A stretch of 33,857 nt of DNA from Deltaproteobacteria bacterium (GCA_013286765.1 JABDFB010000014.1:1-33857), one strand, 5' to 3'; shown: positions 7,629 to 15,727, numbered from the stretch's first letter. Made by a program: numbers and translations. The notes: generated from the sequence alone by a model not told the origin.

Positions 7629-8084
7629 TCAGCTCGTCTGAGCATTATTCATTTTAGAGTTTATTTTGAATTTTTTTTGAATTTTTTCGACAATCTCTTT
7701 CCAGTCTTTTCTTTCGCTTTCACTAGATGCCGAATAAAATCTTTTCTTTGCAAGTTCTAAGGCTTCCTTGATATCGGAAGGACCTGGATAAAGCTCCGGC
7801 ATAGGAACACCGGCCGATCCAAAATGCTTGGCGAGAGCAAGAGGGGTAATTTGCCTTTGATCTCTTGCGAGAATATCAGCGCCTTGCTTCAGGAATATTT
7901 CTGCCATCCTTAGTTTATCATTCAGACTTAGTGCTGCTGGATCTAGAATATCTAATATATTGAAAACCAAATGAAGAATATTTCGACCGTAAGAATAAGG
8001 ACCTGCTAATGCCTTCAAACCCTTCTTAGCATTTTTGTCCGAATGTCCGTTCAAACCAAACGCTATTCCAGTTATCAAAGGCAC
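7629..8084 (-). CDS. Ankyrin-repeat protein, probably N-terminally truncated
   Basis: 151-aa frame with a GTG start. Residues 33-42 (GRNILHLVFN) and 56-89 (KLRMAEIFLKQGADILARD, then ITPLALAKHFG) match ankyrin consensus elements, giving roughly one and a half to two repeats. Ankyrin repeats bind proteins. The N-terminus (VPLITGIAFGLNG) itself looks like the inside of a repeat, with no cap or signal peptide. In the same frame upstream there is an amber codon at 8123-8121, and before it the frame is open back into the methyltransferase end, which suggests a longer ancestral protein cut by a nonsense mutation. The C-terminus is a charged helix. It may be a non-functional remnant. Confidence 0.6.
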   Translation of the reverse strand: MPLITGIAFGLNGHSDKNAKKGLKALAGPYSYGRNILHLVFNILDILDPAALSLNDKLRMAEIFLKQGADILARDQRQITPLALAKHFGSAGVPMPELYPGPSDIKEALELAKKRFYSASSESERKDWKEIVEKIQKKFKINSKMNNAQTS

Positions 8085-8242
8085 ATCATTTGACTTTCTG
8101 ACTCCTCTTTTCAGAACGGACTATCTTCTTTGAGATCTCTTATTGGATTTGTAGGATTCAGCCTTCTTTAAAGAATCTTCAACACCCACCTGTGTCTTTC
8201 TAGTTTGCCTGTCTGAAACTATCGATAACGATGCCGGAATCG

Positions 8243-9010
8243 TTAAATCTGTGCAAAATAGAGAAGCGTGTCGTATTCCATAATCACTGTTTTATTTTCC
8301 TGGTACTTATCAAATAGTTCTTTTAACTCGACGCACATCTCGTGATATCGGGCATCGGACCGCGAGGGTACATAGGAAGTTGAAAAAAGTCGTCCTTTTA
8401 GTCCTTCAAAATCGAATTTTTGGAAGTTAGGGAACTGGGTTGAACCGTAGTTTCTTTCACCCAAGAAAGCCTGAATTTGATCGTTAGCTACAATATTACT
8501 TTCCCTTACCTGACGGTAGTCTGTACCAAACCTGTCAATCAGGGCCTCGTAATCGTCTTGAAAAGGAGTGCCAGACTTTCGGATATTCCAGATTAAAACT
8601 ACATACCCATTCGGCTTTAAAATCCGCTTAAATTCCAGTTTTGTTTTTTCTTGATCGAACCAATGAAAGGCCTGGGCGGCAATAATAAAGTCAGCGACAT
8701 GATCCGGCAAAGAGGTTTTTTCAGCGGTGCCATCGATACTCTTAAATCTAGGGTACTTTGAAAGCAGAGTTTCTGCTGCGGCCCGCATCTCCGCGTTAGG
8801 TTCCACACCGTACACCCTATTTCCGTTACGCAGAAGGATCTCAGAAAAAATTCCAGTTCCCGAACCGATATCAATAACGGTACTTTCCTTCGATAAACCT
8901 AGTTTTTCACCCATAAATTCCACAATCTCTTTTGGATAGGAAGGACGGTACTTCACATAGTCGTCAACTCGGTTAGAAAAACGGGTGGTTCCCTTTTTTT
9001 CCTCACTCAT
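8243..9010 (-). CDS. Class I SAM-dependent methyltransferase
   Basis: A 255-aa soluble protein. Motif I, which binds S-adenosylmethionine, is VIDIGSGTG at residues 45-53. The acidic end of strand 2 is YGVEPNAEM. Later motifs are DFIIAAQAFHWFD and the RILKPNGYVVLIWN post-motif. The AFHWFD-RILKPNG pattern is typical of the UbiE/Coq5-like small-molecule methyltransferase group. The substrate cannot be read from sequence. It lies upstream of the ankyrin gene on the same strand, with 158 bases between. The start ATG at 9010 has only a weak GGGG-type ribosome site. Confidence 0.88.
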   Translation of the reverse strand: MSEEKKGTTRFSNRVDDYVKYRPSYPKEIVEFMGEKLGLSKESTVIDIGSGTGIFSEILLRNGNRVYGVEPNAEMRAAAETLLSKYPRFKSIDGTAEKTSLPDHVADFIIAAQAFHWFDQEKTKLEFKRILKPNGYVVLIWNIRKSGTPFQDDYEALIDRFGTDYRQVRESNIVANDQIQAFLGERNYGSTQFPNFQKFDFEGLKGRLFSTSYVPSRSDARYHEMCVELKELFDKYQENKTVIMEYDTLLYFAQI

Positions 9011-9255
9011 CTTGTTTACCCCAGAATTGTTTCATAAACTTATGTTGCATTTTATCAAATAATTGACGTCTTTTTGGCCCTAGGTCTGCTCCAAGGCCTG
9101 TCCCGAACGTTGCGCAGTCAAGGTACCATATTCAGGAATTTCAGCGCGAAGAATTTGCCTAGACCGAAGTACACTGTGGTATCAATCCGTTCCATTCCCG
9201 ATTGGGCGTTTAAATTTTATTTTGAAACTGTAAAATATAGTGTATTCTTGTAAGA

Positions 9256-9399
9256 ATGAAACCAAAATCATCTGCTTGTAAAAAATGTAAAACGCGTAAG
9301 GCCTTTACAAAGAAGTTCTTCCCAATTGCTGCAGGAAACAAGTACGGTCTGGGTTTGACGTGCCGCATGTGCGTAAATAAGAAACGCCGCGCTAAATAA
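9256..9399 (+). CDS. 47-aa cysteine-pair mini-protein, probable zinc ribbon
   Basis: A very short frame with CKKC (C8, C11) and CRMC (C36, C39) separated by 24 residues, a spacing that suits a zinc ribbon. Lysine and arginine are abundant (ending NKKRRAK), so nucleic-acid binding is possible. The CxxC, aromatic middle and CxxC pattern resembles the zinc-binding segment of some HNH-type proteins, but no catalytic HNH is present. There is no Shine-Dalgarno; a TATTCT at 9243-9248 would place a transcript start almost on the ATG, so it could be leaderless. It converges on the cupin gene. The regular motif supports a real gene, but its small size keeps confidence moderate. Confidence 0.5.
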   Translation: MKPKSSACKKCKTRKAFTKKFFPIAAGNKYGLGLTCRMCVNKKRRAK

Positions 9400-9420
9400 G
9401 GCACCCAAACAAACAAGACG

Positions 9421-9948
9421 TTACCTCTTATTGATCCACTTCTCCAGCAGTGGTCCTTCGCCCCCAAATACCGGGTCAAATTTGGGCAAAGGCACTTTCG
9501 CAAGATTATTCTCTGCTTTGTGAGTCTCTTGGGAATTCCCTAAGCACTCATCCACAGCGATTCCATCCGGATACGCACCCACTACACCAAAATCTGAACT
9601 GGCAGATAAACACTTATGAGATACTCCAGCCGGAATAACAACTACGTCTCCAGCACAAATCTCGATTGAAAAACCACCTTCTCCGTCACCACCAAAAAGC
9701 ACTGTAGCCGATCCTGAATACACTCCTAACGCTTCATGATTCGTAGTGTGGTAGTGATGATACGGATAGACTTTATCTCGCCAGGAACCAATCCAGTGAT
9801 GACGATGAAATCTCTTTTCGAATTCTGATGCAGGATCATCTTTCGACAGAACGACTGCGGCCTGATAGATCAGCAGCGGCAATTTGGGATTATTCGGGAT
9901 ATATCCATTTTTTTGCAAAAGTTTTGAAACAAACCGGTAGTTAACCAT
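9421..9948 (-). CDS. Cupin-domain protein (YjlB-like)
   Basis: A 175-aa protein with a single beta-barrel. Cupin motif 1 is around HYHTTNHEAL (65-74) with GVYSGSATVLFGG after it. Motif 2 is GDVVVIPAGVSHK (100-112). The overall pattern (WRDKVYPYHHYH, GDGEGG, PAGVSHKC) resembles Bacillus YjlB. The histidines of both motifs could bind a divalent metal. No enzymatic activity is established for this subgroup. The start ATG at 9948 has an AAGG-type ribosome site. It lies 30 bases downstream of the exported protein gene ending at 9979, same strand, so the two may share a transcript. Confidence 0.8.
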   Translation of the reverse strand: MVNYRFVSKLLQKNGYIPNNPKLPLLIYQAAVVLSKDDPASEFEKRFHRHHWIGSWRDKVYPYHHYHTTNHEALGVYSGSATVLFGGDGEGGFSIEICAGDVVVIPAGVSHKCLSASSDFGVVGAYPDGIAVDECLGNSQETHKAENNLAKVPLPKFDPVFGGEGPLLEKWINKR

Positions 9949-9978
9949 ATCTAACCTTTAGCATAAAGCGGCTTACTG

Positions 9979-10401
9979 TCACTCTTCGTTATCAAACTCG
10001 AGCTTGCAAAGCTTCCCGTATTCCGTAATACATCTTCCAAAGAACTTTCCAGCCTTGTCAAAGACACCTAAGACAAAGAAGTCTCTCGTCCAAATAGTAT
10101 CGGCAGCACCAAAGGACAAGACTCTATAAGTTCTTTCATCCTCAATGATCATTTTATTGAAATTTTGATCATCAAAGTTTGATCTACCTAGGAGCTCCTC
10201 CTGAACCAGTTTCGGTACGGATTTTAGATCCACGATGCGCTTTCCGGAAGTAAGATTTGTGTAAGTATAGACTCTTGAGTAGTCTTCCCTCAAATCCGTA
10301 GATGCTGCAGCAAGTCCAGCCGCAAAGGCGACAGAATGAGCTATGCAGCTCCCCATAATGGACACAAACAAGATACCTTTCAAATTAGTTTTAATCATCA
10401 T
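9979..10401 (-). CDS. Exported hypothetical protein (140 aa)
   Basis: Family not recognised. Residues 1-27 form a signal peptide (MMIKTNLK, hydrophobic core, cut after VAFA), so the product is probably periplasmic. The mature part contains RVYTYTNLTSGKRIVDLKSVP, a charged middle and FFVLGVFDKAGKFFGRC; the last 20 residues hold two cysteines that could form a disulfide. A GGGAGAG ribosome site sits close before two consecutive ATGs (10401 and 10398), so either may be used. It reads toward the cupin gene and is divergent from the TRL-like lipoprotein gene. Confidence 0.7.
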   Translation of the reverse strand: MMIKTNLKGILFVSIMGSCIAHSVAFAAGLAAASTDLREDYSRVYTYTNLTSGKRIVDLKSVPKLVQEELLGRSNFDDQNFNKMIIEDERTYRVLSFGAADTIWTRDFFVLGVFDKAGKFFGRCITEYGKLCKLEFDNEE

Positions 10402-10555
10402 ACTCTCTCCCTGTTCATTTTCACAAAATTGCCCAATGCATTAAAGATTCAAATAGTCTTTGTCAATAGTTTCTGAAATTTCATCCCAATCTCGGACTAG
10501 TCACAATGGATTTGCTGTTGTATCCTTTGTCGTTGAACACAAAAAAGGGGACATC

Positions 10556-10882
10556 ATGAGACACACAAGTTTACTTACTCGAATCACTTTACTAACACTA
10601 TTAGCTCTATCAGCAGGATGCGCCGGGACGGGTCTCCGCACGCGTACCGGTGGAGGTTGGATCGCCGACTTTAAGGAAGCTTATCTGGTCGGAAATTCCT
10701 CGGTCGTAACTAAAGTTGGTAAGGCTTGCTCAACAAATATTTTAGGGGTAGCCACGGGAGACGCTTCTCTTGAGGCCGCAATGAAGGACGGCGGGATTAA
10801 AACTGTAAGCAGCGTCGACTCTGAAATTACAAATATTCTTCTGGTCTACGGGAAAAATTGCACTATTGTACGAGGCAGCTAA
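10556..10882 (+). CDS. TRL-like lipoprotein
   Basis: A 108-aa lipoprotein. The lipobox LSAGC places the acylated cysteine at residue 22. The mature domain carries family-like elements: STNILGVATGDASLEAAMKDGGI, then VDSEITNILLVYGKNCTIV. These resemble the TRL protein family found in several Gram-negative lineages, whose function is unknown. I use the ATG at 10556 rather than an upstream in-frame start at 10460 because the lipoprotein signal begins there and a GGGGAC ribosome site precedes it. It stands 63 bases before another small lipoprotein gene on the same strand, a probable two-gene unit. Confidence 0.8.
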   Translation: MRHTSLLTRITLLTLLALSAGCAGTGLRTRTGGGWIADFKEAYLVGNSSVVTKVGKACSTNILGVATGDASLEAAMKDGGIKTVSSVDSEITNILLVYGKNCTIVRGS

Positions 10883-10945
10883 AAAATCAACCGACAACGG
10901 ATATCAAAGCAAGAGATTTAACTAAAATCTCAAAGGGAGAGACAG

Positions 10946-11287
10946 ATGCATTCTAGAATTAAGTCGTTTCTTTTAGTCTCAGCATTGCTCGGGCTAACGT
11001 CCTGCGCAACTGTGGGCAAACCGATCGAATTCGGAGGCCCTGAGACTATTACAGTAGGAAGTACTACAAAAAATGACATCTACCAACAATACGGCGAACC
11101 GTTTCGTGTTGGCTTTGACAATGGGAATTTAAAGTGGACCTATGGTTACTATAAAGTTCGAATGTTTGGAGATACCGACACTCAAGACTTAGCAATCACA
11201 TTCGATAAAAAGGGCCTGGTGAAGGATTACACCTATTCCTCGTCTGTTCCGATAGAAAAGAAGAAACTTTTGCAGGCAAATAACTAG
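10946..11287 (+). CDS. BamE/SmpA-OmlA-like lipoprotein
   Basis: A 113-aa lipoprotein with lipobox LTSC (Cys20). The mature region matches the BamE-like small alpha/beta fold: ITVGSTTKNDIYQQYGEPF (the conserved G-T-KxxI/V-xxxxGxP element), then WTYGYY and a final LAITFDKKGLVKDYTYS strand pair. True BamE belongs to the outer-membrane beta-barrel assembly machine, but the domain occurs in many unrelated lipoproteins, so this may be only a paralogue. A GGGAGAG ribosome site lies before the ATG. It follows the TRL-like gene closely. Confidence 0.8.
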   Translation: MHSRIKSFLLVSALLGLTSCATVGKPIEFGGPETITVGSTTKNDIYQQYGEPFRVGFDNGNLKWTYGYYKVRMFGDTDTQDLAITFDKKGLVKDYTYSSSVPIEKKKLLQANN

Positions 11288-11357
11288 ATGACCTATGCAT
11301 GAGGCTGAACTCGCTATCGAAACCCTAACTATTCGCTAATTATTACTGAAATTATTT

Positions 11358-11666
11358 CTATCCAACTTTAGCAGTAAAATCTTCGGGAATACGTCCGTGC
11401 TCGAGTTCTACTCCTTCAATCACTGCTTGAGTTGGAGAAACGCCGTAGCGCACGGTTCTATAGGCGACGTATGCCACAAATGCGCCGAACATAATTTCTC
11501 CTATTCCTACAACATTCGCTACTGCAGTGCCAAGGGCTCCAAAGCCGAGGGCAACAGCACCAGCAAAGAGCTTCCTGTTATTGTGCAGCCTTTGTCTACG
11601 CTCGGCTGCACGAACATCACCGGAATGTGCCAGCCTTAAATGTTTTCTTTTTATTATTGTAGCCAT
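11358..11666 (-). CDS. Small two-helix membrane protein (102 aa)
   Basis: Unrecognised protein with a strongly basic N-terminus (KRKHLRLAH, RAAERRQRLHNNRK), followed by two likely membrane helices (about residues 33-75: LFAGAVALGFGALGTAV and IGEIMFGAFVAYVAY) and a short acidic tail. The positive-inside rule would place the N-terminus in the cytoplasm. It follows the acidic 154-aa gene by 38 bases on the same strand, so the two are probably co-transcribed. It has no clear ribosome site. Confidence 0.6.
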   Translation of the reverse strand: MATIIKRKHLRLAHSGDVRAAERRQRLHNNRKLFAGAVALGFGALGTAVANVVGIGEIMFGAFVAYVAYRTVRYGVSPTQAVIEGVELEHGRIPEDFTAKVG

Positions 11667-11704
11667 ACACTTTGTTCTGCAAAAAGCCGACCCAGTTTCT
11701 GATC

Positions 11705-12169
11705 TTAACGAGGCTTTCGCCGGCCAGTGGCTCTAGGCGGAATTCGCGCTATTTTTGCTTCTTCTGAGTAAACATCCTCCTCTTGCGAACGAGCTTCCTC
11801 CTCTTCTCGTCGCGTGCGATCGCCTGGCATTCCAGATGAGATATTAGGTTGACTTTCGATTTCGCTCTCGCCGCCTGATAATCCCGATGAATGCTCATCG
11901 CCGGTCATTTCGTCGCCTTCGCGGTCCTCTTCAGCAAGATCTACTTTATAATTTTCTTCCGCGATGATTTTGTCTACTTCTCGTGGAAAGCCGGTGTAGA
12001 TCGGAGTATCTTTTCCGTGGCTATGTAAAATTTCATCGCCTCGTAGAGGACCGTCTTCGCACATGTCTAGTTCCTGCTCGATTGAACCCGGACTACACCA
12101 GTCCGGCTCTGGATCACCGGGATGCTTGCGTTCTGGAATCAGTTCCTTATCGCGCTTGCGAACAGCCAT
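11705..12169 (-). CDS. Acidic low-complexity hypothetical protein (154 aa)
   Basis: Not recognised. The N-terminus is basic and proline-rich (MAVRKRDKELIPERKHPGDPEPDW). The middle and C-terminal half are dominated by Glu, Asp, Ser and Gly (DLAEEDREGDEMTGDE, REEEEARSQEE), and the tail is basic (PPRATGRRKPR). Such composition indicates an intrinsically disordered protein. There is no signal peptide or membrane helix. A good ribosome site (AGGAG, seven bases before the ATG) supports translation. It is the first gene of a likely pair with the two-helix membrane protein. Confidence 0.65.
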   Translation of the reverse strand: MAVRKRDKELIPERKHPGDPEPDWCSPGSIEQELDMCEDGPLRGDEILHSHGKDTPIYTGFPREVDKIIAEENYKVDLAEEDREGDEMTGDEHSSGLSGGESEIESQPNISSGMPGDRTRREEEEARSQEEDVYSEEAKIARIPPRATGRRKPR

Positions 12170-12288
12170 AACGGTTACTCCTATATTAATATTATGCTTT
12201 CAAACTTGATGCCGATTCGGAAGGCCCCGTCTATAATAACCATCTAAACAAACGTCTAGCGGCGCACTAAATTGACAAATAAGTATTC

Positions 12289-13419
12289 TTAAGACGCTTC
12301 AGCTTTCTGGTCGACAGACAGAGGCAACGTGAAATAGAAAGAAGCCCCGGCCCCAACTTCACTCTTTACATCGACTATTCCATGGTGGGCTTCGATAATT
12401 CCCTTTGTGATCCAAAGACCAAGGCCTGATCCGTCCCGCGAAAGTTTGCTCGCCTGCCATCTTCTCTGAAATAAACAAGAGATATCTGCTGGAGCTATCC
12501 CAGTGCCCTGATCTGATACAAAAAACTTAATCATGACGCTCGAATACGCATACGCTCCGATCTCTATTTTACTATTTAATGGGGAAAATTTAATCGCGTT
12601 TCCAATGAGATTAGAAAAGACCTGCAAAATTCGCTGTCGATCGCAAAGTACCATTTGCTTTGCGACGGAGCTTTCCAAACAAATTTCCAATTGAATTGAT
12701 TTTTCCGAGGCAAGAACTCGCATTTCTTCATTGGCATCTTTAACGAGCTCCTCAACCCAACAAGAATCCAAATTCACCGTGAGAATGCCGTCTTCCGCTT
12801 TTCCTATTTCTTGAATGTCCTCGATAAGTCGAGACATCCGCGTAACCGAATTCTTGATCAATCGGAGATTTTTCTTTACATCCCCTTGCCCCTGCCGATG
12901 CTCTATTAATTGAGATCCTATATTTCGTTCCAACAATATAATATTCATTATTACAACAGAGAGAGGGTTCTTTAGATCATGAGACACAATCGCCAATAGG
13001 TCATCTCTTGCCCGCACTGCCTCTACTGCCAACCGATTCGCTTTTCTTAAACTGGACCCAATCCAGGCCAAAAATAGCCCCAAAAGCACAAAGAAGAAAA
13101 GTTGAAGTTTATCTTCTCGATTGACCAGCTCGAACGAATAGATAGGAGAAAGATAGAAAAATGCTAAACTGAATCCCGCCAGCACTACCGTTGTCACAGC
13201 AATCACCAACCCACACAGCAATGCACTAATGATGATGGATACTAAAAAAAAGTAGAGGACGGTTCGCCCCAAATAATTCTGAAACAAGAAAGTAACGAGG
13301 TTCGCTCCCACTAGAGTCGTTACAGATAGAGCTAGTTGCACAACAAAATCAGGACTGCTATCCAAGAAATACTTTCTCTTCGAATTGTTCACTGATTTTA
13401 CCATTATCTCAACTTGCAT
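12289..13419 (-). CDS. Membrane sensor histidine kinase with KdpD-like (DUF4118) transmembrane domain
   Basis: A 376-aa kinase in the inner membrane. Four hydrophobic helices (about 24-122, with FFYLSP between the third and fourth) match the DUF4118 module of KdpD. The dimerisation/phosphoacceptor domain carries H147 in SHDLKNPL. The ATPase domain has the N box (NLIGNAIKFS, 270-279), G1 (DQGTGI, 303-308), F box and G2 (GSGLGL, 330-335), so it should be active. No periplasmic loop of size or PAS/GAF sensor is present. No response regulator is nearby, so it is an orphan. An alternative ATG at 13404 (MVKSVNN) has a slightly better ribosome site. It is divergent from the FMN reductase gene. Confidence 0.92.
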   Translation of the reverse strand: MQVEIMVKSVNNSKRKYFLDSSPDFVVQLALSVTTLVGANLVTFLFQNYLGRTVLYFFLVSIIISALLCGLVIAVTTVVLAGFSLAFFYLSPIYSFELVNREDKLQLFFFVLLGLFLAWIGSSLRKANRLAVEAVRARDDLLAIVSHDLKNPLSVVIMNIILLERNIGSQLIEHRQGQGDVKKNLRLIKNSVTRMSRLIEDIQEIGKAEDGILTVNLDSCWVEELVKDANEEMRVLASEKSIQLEICLESSVAKQMVLCDRQRILQVFSNLIGNAIKFSPLNSKIEIGAYAYSSVMIKFFVSDQGTGIAPADISCLFQRRWQASKLSRDGSGLGLWITKGIIEAHHGIVDVKSEVGAGASFYFTLPLSVDQKAEAS

Positions 13420-13481
13420 TTTTACACGATGTCCTATTTTGTCTGTTGCCCAGATCTTTCTTATACAGTAAGCTGCTCACC

Positions 13482-14039
13482 ATGAAGATCCTACTTTTCG
13501 CCGCATCATTCCGAAGAGAATCCTACAACCGTAAATTAGCGGAACAGGTTGCTCTGCTTCTGCGCCAAATTCCTGAAGTCGTTCTCGATCATGCTGATTT
13601 TCGCGAATTCGAAATGCCCCTTTACGATGGTGATATTGAAGAATCCTCTGGTATTCCTCCAGGTGGGAACGAATTCATTAAGCGTATTCAAGCTAACGAC
13701 TGCATGATTATTTCGACGCCTGAATACAATGGAGGAATTGCCGGCACACTCAAAAACGCTATTGACTGGGCATCACGAACCAGCCCAATGCCGTTTGATG
13801 GAAAACCGCTGCTATTGATCGGCGCCAGCCCAGGGGGCTTTGGAGCCATTCGTGGTCTCTGGCATACACGAGTTCCTCTTGAAGCAATCGGCACGCTTGT
13901 TTATCCTGAGATGTTCGGACTTTCGCGTGCCCACCAGGCTTTTGATGAAATGGGAGGATTTAAAGACACGAAAACAGTTCCTCGCCTCAAAGAGCTTTTG
14001 GACGATTATCTAAAATTTGCAAAGCGGCTGACTACTTAA
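13482..14039 (+). CDS. NADPH-dependent FMN reductase family protein
   Basis: A 185-aa flavodoxin-like enzyme that transfers electrons from NAD(P)H through FMN to quinones, chromate, azo dyes or free flavin. The phosphate-binding loop is AASFRRESYNRKLAE near residue 7-21, and the family signature PEYNGGIAGTLKNAIDW spans 80-96. An upstream in-frame TTG at 13446 would add 12 residues before the first beta strand; the ATG at 13482 gives the usual family start (MKILLFAAS). It is followed after 22 bases by the pirin gene on the same strand, a pairing that suggests a joint role in oxidative or quinone stress. Confidence 0.9.
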   Translation: MKILLFAASFRRESYNRKLAEQVALLLRQIPEVVLDHADFREFEMPLYDGDIEESSGIPPGGNEFIKRIQANDCMIISTPEYNGGIAGTLKNAIDWASRTSPMPFDGKPLLLIGASPGGFGAIRGLWHTRVPLEAIGTLVYPEMFGLSRAHQAFDEMGGFKDTKTVPRLKELLDDYLKFAKRLTT

Positions 14040-14061
14040 TCTTATGGAGAAGATAAATTAA

Positions 14062-14763
14062 ATGTTTAAGGTAAGAAAGTCCACAGAAAGGGGTCATTTC
14101 GATCACGGATGGCTAGACACGTACCACACGTTTTCTTTCGATGAATACTACGATCCAGAATACTCCGGTTTTCGTACCCTTCGTGTAATTAATGAAGACC
14201 GTGTAGCCCCCGGAGAAGGATTTCCAACTCATGGTCATCGTGATATGGAAATTATCACATACGTGCTTGAAGGCGAATTAGCACATAAAGACAGTATGGG
14301 AACCGGATCTGTTATCCTTCCGGGCGACGTCCAAAAAATATCGGCAGGAAAAGGAATAACTCATAGCGAATTTAATAGTTCTAAAACGAAACCTCTTCAT
14401 TTACTCCAAATCTGGATCTTGCCAAATCGAAACGGAATTAAACCGGGTTATGAACAAAAAACATTTTCTAGGCAAGAAATGCACAATAAGTTCAAACTAG
14501 TCGGTTCTAACGATGGAAAAGACGGCTCCATAACCATTCACCAAGATGTTAGCCTCTTTGCTATTATATTGGATCGGAAAAAGACGCTTCAGTATTCTAT
14601 TCCTACTAATCGCCACATCTGGCTCCAGATTGCCAGAGGCTCAATTGAAATAAATGATGGTACTCTCCTCTCCGCCGGAGACGGCGCCAGCGTGAGCAAG
14701 GAAGACTTCCTCAAGCTAACTGCAGAACAGGATTCGGAATTTCTCCTTTTTGATTTAGGCTAA
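14062..14763 (+). CDS. Pirin family protein (YhhW-like)
   Basis: A 233-aa double-cupin protein. Metal-binding residues sit in the N-terminal barrel: H57 and H59 (THGHRDMEIITY) and H101 and E103 (GITHSEF). The leader signature WLDTYHTFSFDEYYDPE is typical of bacterial pirins. E. coli YhhW has quercetin 2,3-dioxygenase activity; other pirins act in redox sensing. Length agrees with the 230-240 aa YhhW subgroup. A GGAGAAG ribosome site lies before the ATG. It is probably co-transcribed with the FMN reductase. Confidence 0.92.
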   Translation: MFKVRKSTERGHFDHGWLDTYHTFSFDEYYDPEYSGFRTLRVINEDRVAPGEGFPTHGHRDMEIITYVLEGELAHKDSMGTGSVILPGDVQKISAGKGITHSEFNSSKTKPLHLLQIWILPNRNGIKPGYEQKTFSRQEMHNKFKLVGSNDGKDGSITIHQDVSLFAIILDRKKTLQYSIPTNRHIWLQIARGSIEINDGTLLSAGDGASVSKEDFLKLTAEQDSEFLLFDLG

Positions 14764-14767
14764 TTTG

Positions 14768-14804
14768 AATTATAGGCGTCTTTGTCACGCGCGGCACTAT
14801 AATT
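14768..14804 (+). repeat. Inverted repeat downstream of pirin gene
   Basis: Arms AATTATAG (14768-14775) and CTATAATT (14797-14804) are perfect complements around 21 bases, and GCG/CGC inside the loop could pair too. It lies directly after the pirin stop. There is no following T-run, so a terminator role is doubtful; a regulatory site for the next gene is equally possible. Confidence 0.35.
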
Positions 14805-14855
14805 TGCTAAGTCGAATTTTCCTTTTCCATCGAATGCGCTATAAGCATACTCAGT

Positions 14856-15125
14856 ATGAATGAAATCGAAACACTCATAGGCTTAATGGCCGGTACATTG
14901 ACAACGCTGGCATTTCTTCCCCAAGTCGTTCAGATTTGGCGATCGAAGTGCGCAAACGATGTATCCGCCCTGACGTTCACTATTTTTTCGCTGGGTGTTT
15001 TTCTTTGGATAGTTTATGGAGTGACGATTCATGCGCTTCCAATCATTATTACAAATATAGTAACGCTCATTCTGTCACTATTAATTTTAATGCTGAAGTG
15101 GAAATACAGTAAGAAGGATGAATGA
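14856..15125 (+). CDS. SemiSWEET-type sugar transporter
   Basis: An 89-aa membrane protein with three helices, the half-size bacterial form of SWEET transporters, which work as dimers and move sugars down their gradient. The PQ-loop motif (TLAFLPQVVQIWRSK, P22-Q23) in helix 1 and the following SALTFTIFSLGVFLWIVYG segment are diagnostic. The stop codon overlaps the start of the AlkB-type gene by four bases (ATGA), so the two are translationally coupled. That partnership between a sugar carrier and a repair enzyme has no obvious metabolic reason. Confidence 0.88.
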   Translation: MNEIETLIGLMAGTLTTLAFLPQVVQIWRSKCANDVSALTFTIFSLGVFLWIVYGVTIHALPIIITNIVTLILSLLILMLKWKYSKKDE

Positions 15126-15727
15126 GCAACTCCCCCCAAAATTTACTTCCAAAGGACGGGGAGGTTTATCTTTTTCCAACCTTTTTTTCCGGCGAAGACA
15201 GTGATCGCTACTTTAAAACGCTACTGACAGAGGTCCCGTGGAAGCACGAGCCGATTGTACTTTTTGGCCGAGAGATTATGCAACCGCGCCTCACCGCATG
15301 GTATGGTGATTCCGACGAAAATGCTAGTCACAGGTATTCCTATTCTGGAATTACTATGCAAGCGAATCCCTGGACTCCCACCCTTTTAGAGATGAAACGA
15401 CGAATTGAACCTGTTACGAAAACTTGTTTCAACGGCGCACTACTAAATCAGTACCGAGATGGAAAAGATGGTGTAGGTTGGCACCGGGACAGCGAAAAAG
15501 AGCTAGGACAAAATCCAGTAATCGGCTCTGTAAGTCTAGGTGCAACGCGCACTTTTCGACTACGCCATAAGCAGGAGAAAAATTTGACAGTATCGGTAGA
15601 CTTGGCTCACGGAAATTTCTTGCTTATGAGAGGGTCGACTCAGCATTACTGGGAACACTGTGTACCGAAAACAAAGAGACCTATTGGCACTCGGGTAAAT
15701 ATTACATTCCGCATATTGCTTAAATAA
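15122..15727 (+). CDS. AlkB-type 2-oxoglutarate/Fe(II) dioxygenase (ALKBH2/3-like)
   Basis: A 201-aa enzyme expected to remove methyl groups oxidatively from 1-methyladenine and 3-methylcytosine in DNA or RNA. Iron ligands are H121 and D123 (GWHRDSEKE) and H179 (YWEHCVPK). 2-oxoglutarate is held by R191 and R197 (GTRVNITFR). The PRLTAWYGD segment near 55 and LLNQYRDGKDGVGWH are typical of the ALKBH2/3 and plant/bacterial homologues rather than E. coli AlkB. The start is set by a four-base overlap with the SemiSWEET stop. All catalytic residues are present. Confidence 0.93.
   Translation: MSNSPQNLLPKDGEVYLFPTFFSGEDSDRYFKTLLTEVPWKHEPIVLFGREIMQPRLTAWYGDSDENASHRYSYSGITMQANPWTPTLLEMKRRIEPVTKTCFNGALLNQYRDGKDGVGWHRDSEKELGQNPVIGSVSLGATRTFRLRHKQEKNLTVSVDLAHGNFLLMRGSTQHYWEHCVPKTKRPIGTRVNITFRILLK

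Noticed and set aside
8124..8290. Open minus-strand frame upstream of the ankyrin gene as a separate gene
   Set aside because: It has no ATG, overlaps the methyltransferase 3' end and has no recognisable motif; mentioned only as a possible lost extension.
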